This document shows positions 19,335-23,671 of a stretch of 23,671 bases of DNA, piece by piece. Below the pieces are notes generated by a model that ran no database searches, had not been told where the DNA came from, and saw nothing but the letters and a program-made list of their open reading frames with translations. The stretch is taken from assembly GCA_014925825.1 (NCBI GenBank), contig JACGCK010000444.1, forward strand, positions 1-23,671. The letters are read 5' to 3'. The DNA comes from Pholiota molesta (lineage: Eukaryota > Basidiomycota > Agaricomycetes > Agaricales > Strophariaceae). Position 1 is the first letter of the stretch; every line of letters starts with the position of its first letter. A program made the position numbers and the translations under genes.

Positions 19335-21803
19335 TTACAAAACATATCTGAAGTCCCGATTCTGTATATCAGTCAAATCCAAGAATTCCTAGAAATAGAG
19401 ACGCATCAATATCTTCGCTCATGAATCGAGGTCTTTACCAACGCACCTTGTCGACCTTGACTTTCTCCACCTCGCCGTCCTTGCCCACGCGCTCAATATA
19501 TACATCGTCATACGTGTCATCGACAGGTTCGTTGTCCCTACGCCTGTTCTCGGACGCAAGGACGTATCTGATGGCGAGCAGCAAGCCCATGCAGCACAGG
19601 TAGCAGATGCCGATGATGATCCAAGGGATATGGTTTCTAAAGATGCGACACTCGTCATCAGTTACCATGCTCTCAGGCAGCGAAGTTCGAGTGCGAAGCC
19701 GCAGCGTACCTTGGCTTGTATTTTTGCTGCCACATGAATGGAGCGGCAGCGTTACCGATACAATAGGCCGAGAGCATAATCGCATTGACGGTAACGCGTT
19801 TGGTGTGCCCGGCAGTAACACTCGACACCCAGGATAAGGAGAGGACGAATCCAGTGGTACCGACACCTATGACATGCGAACAATGTTATCAGTTCCGGGG
19901 CTTTCGACAGAAGTGTACCTTCGCTGACCTGTAGTCCATTGCGCAAACAGCAATCCAATTTTGTTACCCCAAGGCAAGAAGTTGATGAGGAAGACACCGA
20001 TTACGTTCGGGATGAAATAAATGACGCCAACATAAGCAATACTGTTCTTATATCTTGCAGCAAGAGTTACGCCCGTCCAGATAGTGACGATCTCAACAAG
20101 ACCATCGACGCAGCCAAGAAGCGTCGTTTGCAGATTGGTGAAACCAAAAGACGATACGATAATCTGCCTCTGGTTCGTCAACGAGTTGGGTACATTGTCG
20201 AGCGCCGAGAAGAGGGCGAAAAGCCACGTCTTTGGATCCAAAGCGCTTCGATCAGTCTGTGTATTACCAACGAATGGAGTAACGAGAGGTGACGTGAGAT
20301 TTGCGTCCTTTTGACGGATAAATTATGAAACGTACTGCTCCTTCTTGAAATGTTTATTCTCAACACCCGTTTGGTTTTCCTGTCCAGAGAAGACGACGAG
20401 GATAAGAACATTGATACGATATGGATCTATTTTTAGAAGAGATTGATTGCGCACCTTTATACGACGGACGGCAATGGAGCGCTCTATCGGGGTGAGGAAC
20501 CAGGCATTCGTGGGCGAATCGGGAACAAAAAGCTAAATGGATATATAATACAGATGAGAGATATGTTGCAATCCTATACGATCGAGGTTATCAACGCACA
20601 AGAACGCTGCTGCAGTGCACAGTGTAAGGATACCCGTTATGATCATAAGCCTGCAGTATTGTTAGCGCGCTTCTCGTTTGAAAAGCAGATGAATCAGTTT
20701 CAGTTGAACGCACCATTGCCACGGCTCGAAAGTCTTCGTATGGATGTGCAATGTCCCAAAACTAATGAATCCAGAAATAATTTGCGCTGCGCACGACATA
20801 CGCGTCAGACATCGATCATTTCGACAGGTCATGGGATAACCCACCAGTGCCATTCATGAGGACTATGTATGCATGTCGTAAGCATTGACCATCATCGGAT
20901 TCCTGAAATAGCACTTACACCAGTATCCAACTCGCAGAGTCTGTTCCCTGCGGGTATAGAACATCGAGCTGACAATCATGAAGCCCGCAGTGATAGATCC
21001 TTCACACATTCCAAGAATAAGGCGGACAACGAAGAGGCCTGCGAAATTCTTGCAAGCGGCATGGGAGCAGAGCGCAATGGCCCATACGAAGATGTTGAAG
21101 CTGGGACAATCAATGTAAGTGCCATGATGTTCAACATTCAGGGGGATATGACTACCTCATCCATTTCCCGACAGGGAATCGTTGAAGACACAGGTTTTGT
21201 GGAAACTCGAACAGAAGGTAGCTGAGATAGAATATCGTCCCGAGCCTATTTGGTGTGCATTAGAGCAGATGATGCAAGGCAGATACGCGTTCACGTACCA
21301 GTTATATCTGTAGAAGAAGATTTCTATAGCGACCTTCACGTAGAACTGGTAGTTAAACTCACTGGTTAGTCGTCAAATGGGTCGCCTCTCTGCGTACTGA
21401 GCTTCAATTTCGGCCTAGCAGCGGATGAACTGGAGTCGACGAACCTTATCCCAAGAATTGCGGAGCTTCCCAACGTTGTCTTGTCCATAAACTGGATCCT
21501 ACACTCCACACATGAGATAGTGCGCCATGATACCCAGTCAGTCATAATCATACCAATAAAGAACTGCGCAATTCATTAATTATTGGCCACCGCATGCAAC
21601 AAGAAGTACTCACTGCACATCAAAGGCAAGATATGCTTGTCTATCTTGCGCAGCACGCGAGCAGCTTCTTGAGGATCTAGCTCTCCCTGCTCGCCTGACC
21701 CGAGCTCGGCCGCGGTATCGACCTCCTTCGTCGTAACAGAGAGGAACGCATGATGCTTCTCGTCGTGGTGCTTGTCGTCGCTCCCCTCCAAGCTGGAGCC
21801 CAT
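19335..21803 (-). CDS. MFS transporter, allantoate permease (Dal5/ACS) type, with two apparent 1-nt frameshifts
   Basis: Sixteen exons: 21803-21614, 21563-21554, 21498-21445, 21389-21363, 21307-21299, 21245-21156, 21100-20919, 20862-20845, 20786-20714, 20650-20600, 20532-20455, 20379-20336, 20256-19929, 19866-19710, 19636-19447 and 19388-19335. The protein would be about 518 aa, with family blocks IQFMDKTTLGSSAILGIR, NQYNWLGTIFYLSYL, GMCEGSITAGFMIVSS, WLMIITGILTL, ALDNVPNSLTNQRQ, TAGHTKRVTVNAIMLSAYC and the ending QNRDFRYVL. Relatives carry organic anions or ureides across the plasma membrane; the substrate here is unknown. Most junction phases agree. Two exons do not: exon 11 near 20521-20523 (three C where four would restore PDSP) and exon 13 near 20240 (before DPKTW). 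Each looks one base short, suggesting sequence error or early pseudogenisation. Weaker alternative donors (gttgat, gtttca) could also restore phase. Confidence 0.8.
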
Positions 21804-22683
21804 CGTTTGGAGTTCGAGTGGAAGATAGGGATTGGAATTAGCTATCAGAACCCCGTCACTTTAAGTAGCTTTCCAGTGGAGTCGATTTTAAATACGCACA
21901 TGCTTTCCAAGCTTTCCATCGGGCGATAAGTGGGAGCCAGGAACCGAATGATAACATGGCGAGTGACTTCTTCCTCTATCAATGGAGAACCATGGGAATT
22001 GGTTATAAATATCCTTAGCGGAGGTAAGTACGCAGACTGGGCCTGAGAAGCAGTAGCAGCAGATATTTGTTATTGATGAGGCTCCTGAACGTCTTCGACT
22101 GCACGGGTTTTCACTCTTGAAGTTAATTTTCGATTGGGGGCGGCGCCGCGGCGAACAGGCGTCCAAATATCCTAAGTGAGATTCGCTCTTTCAGTAAATA
22201 AGACGTAGAAATCAAGATGTGTAAAGTGATCACGGACAAGCTCAATCTAGCCGTTTGGGTGCTTGCTAGCTAGCGAAAGTGAGATTGAAGCGACGTATCG
22301 ATGACGTTTCTGGCAAAATATGATATCGAAATGATGAATACAAATATGTCCAAGACGGGAGCGATAGGGAACAATTACACTTTTGATTCGCTGGTGGATG
22401 TGGCGGCCAAGAATTCATGGGCAACAAATGGGCAACAGCTGTGAATTGGGAATGGGCGAGAACCAAAGTGAGAACATTGAGTGGTGTCTTGGCGGTGTCT
22501 GAGTTAGTCAAGCTCAAGATAATGATACAAAACCGAACGGCATGTGACAGTGGTTCAAGGTTGCTGAACACAACCGGCCCGTGCGGCGCTCTTGTACTGG
22601 CACAGTGCGCAATGTCGGTCAACAATGTGTCCTTTGACATGAGTTATAAACTTCAAAAATCGTATTATGGACATCTATCGCTT
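21804..22683. other. MFS upstream region, no gene recognised
   Basis: About 880 bp between the MFS start and the end of the F-box-type relic. Frames of 90-125 codons exist on both strands (minus 22640-22266 and plus 22417-22779, for example) but none has a recognisable motif, consistent codon pattern or splice-supported extension. It presumably contains the MFS promoter. Confidence 0.4.
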
Positions 22684-23458
22684 TTATTCGACTCGTATGA
22701 TGCTATCTCCATTCATAGCTGCAAGATAGACCTTGCCGAAGCTCGATCCCAGCGCTACCCTCCACCGACTTCATCGTAATCAAACGAAGTCCAACTACTG
22801 CCTGGCGCATTCTCAAAAATGTTGCGCCCAGCCACAACGACCTCCTCTTCACTATCGCCCAATTCGTCCAGGACATCGTCACACTTCACCCCGCCTTGCT
22901 CTTTATCTCTCCCACGCGACGACGGACGGATTAAGCGACCCAGGAAATACCGCAGCCACGAGCGCCTCGTTCCTGCGACTAGCAGGCGGATTCAGATAGT
23001 CGGGCACGTCCGCCAGCAGCCGGTCGCGAAGCGGTCGCGGGGCTGCACCCACAATGCCGTGCCGAACCGGCCCAGCGCAATCTGCTTGCAGCGCAAGGAG
23101 CCGCGCAGGGACGCGACTTTGTGCGCTAGGCGCGGCGGGAATAGATAAGGAGAATGATTAGGATTGGGAAAAGGGGCTGAGACGGTGGCCATGGGTGCAC
23201 TTCCGTCTCGTGGGTTTGACTGAGAGCAAGAATCGAATGAGGGTTGGAATCGAGGGTGTATAGTTCGAGGTCATGGGTATCTGCTGCCCATGGGTCGTCA
23301 CTTTCACCTCGTACGAGGATGGATAAAGGGGGCCACGAAGCGCTTGGATGGGATGAATTGTTCAAGAATGGACAGACCGTAACGCATTGGCCATCGACCC
23401 ATCCGAATGTGTGTCGTGCAATGGGCTTGTAAGGTAGCGGTGATGGAGGTAGGGTCAA
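22684..23458 (-). pseudogene. Relic of an Agaricomycete F-box-type protein (C-terminal half), broken by short deletions
   Basis: Pieces in successive frames on the minus strand line up as one protein: HTFGWVDGQCVTVCPF, ILVRGESDDPWAADTH and LELYTL (from 23458), then YLFPPRLAHKVASLRGSLRC and GRFGTALWVQPRDR, then LLADVPDYLNPP and LVAAVFPGSL, then ENAPGSSWTSFDYDE, and finally RVALGSSFGKV ending at a stop at 22684. The order and motifs match the C-terminal region I remember from large F-box proteins of mushroom fungi. Frame changes occur near 23166-23195, 23019-23022, 22914-22922 and 22755-22764, each explained by loss of one or two bases in a short repeat. No F-box is seen upstream in 23459-23671, which is AT-rich and holds no recognised gene; the N-terminal half is missing or outside the window. 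Confidence 0.55.
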
Positions 23459-23671
23459 AGTAGGAAATGGAAAGAGAAGAATGCAGCGTGCTCGAACGAC
23501 AAGAATGCTCTTATGAGCAAAACGACTTGAGTGCAGTAGTTGAGCTATAGATTTTATTTGAGCTTATTAGACAAAATAGAGGACGGAGGAATAAAGCACA
23601 GCTAACTCTGTATTTTTTGGATCGTCTGTTGAATAATCTAATATGGCGCACGCTCCGTCTTCCAATTGCAG

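Noticed and set aside
22417..22779. 120-codon + strand frame upstream of the MFS gene
   Set aside because: No family resemblance; its 3' part is antisense to the F-box-type relic whose conserved ending reads on the minus strand.
22790..22930. + strand frame containing LLFTIAQFVQDIVTLHPALLF as a gene fragment
   Set aside because: It looks protein-like, but the opposite strand carries an ordered series of F-box-type family motifs across the same bases, which is the better explanation.

Overview
The window looks like a piece of a basidiomycete (Agaricomycete-type) genome. Protein genes are split by many 50-105 nt GT-AG introns, and the families are typical of mushroom-forming fungi: a caspase-like C-terminal region, tandem fungal rhodopsin-domain membrane proteins, a DNA-base-modification helical domain fused to a chromodomain, and an F-box-type relic. 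I rebuilt the gene models by hand from conserved protein blocks, splice consensus and phase matching. No database search was run.

Left part (1-8.3 kb) is accessory and decayed. It holds a tandem repeat with a 180-210 bp period (about 336-1030), which abuts a truncated caspase-family C-terminal relic (about 1036-2020, +). A gene-poor 1.5 kb follows, then three tandem minus-strand copies of one seven-helix membrane-protein gene with related upstream flanks. Copy 1 (3506-4277) has lost most helices and is frameshifted. Copy 2 (5029-6432) is intact with six exons. Copy 3 (7195-7672) has a stop at codon 2 and no 3' half.

Middle part (8.38-16.8 kb) is conserved housekeeping: SFT2 (vesicle traffic, +, 8383-9369, six exons, 208 aa), convergent with a complete NUP192 (inner-ring nucleoporin, -, 16807-9832, about 2109 aa, 12 exons).

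Right part (17.1-23.5 kb), all on the minus strand, has three genes. The first is a 487-aa protein with a helical domain of the 5-hmdU DNA kinase/thymine-hypermodification class plus a C-terminal chromodomain (17141-18720), the most unusual gene here. The second is a 16-exon allantoate-permease-type MFS transporter with microexons and two apparent single-base frameshifts (19335-21803). The third is an F-box-type C-terminal relic broken by several short deletions (22684-23458).

The genes do not form an obvious pathway. The most promising lead is the fusion of a base-modification domain to a histone-mark reader. A secondary theme is birth and decay of tandem genes on one side of a conserved SFT2-NUP192 block.
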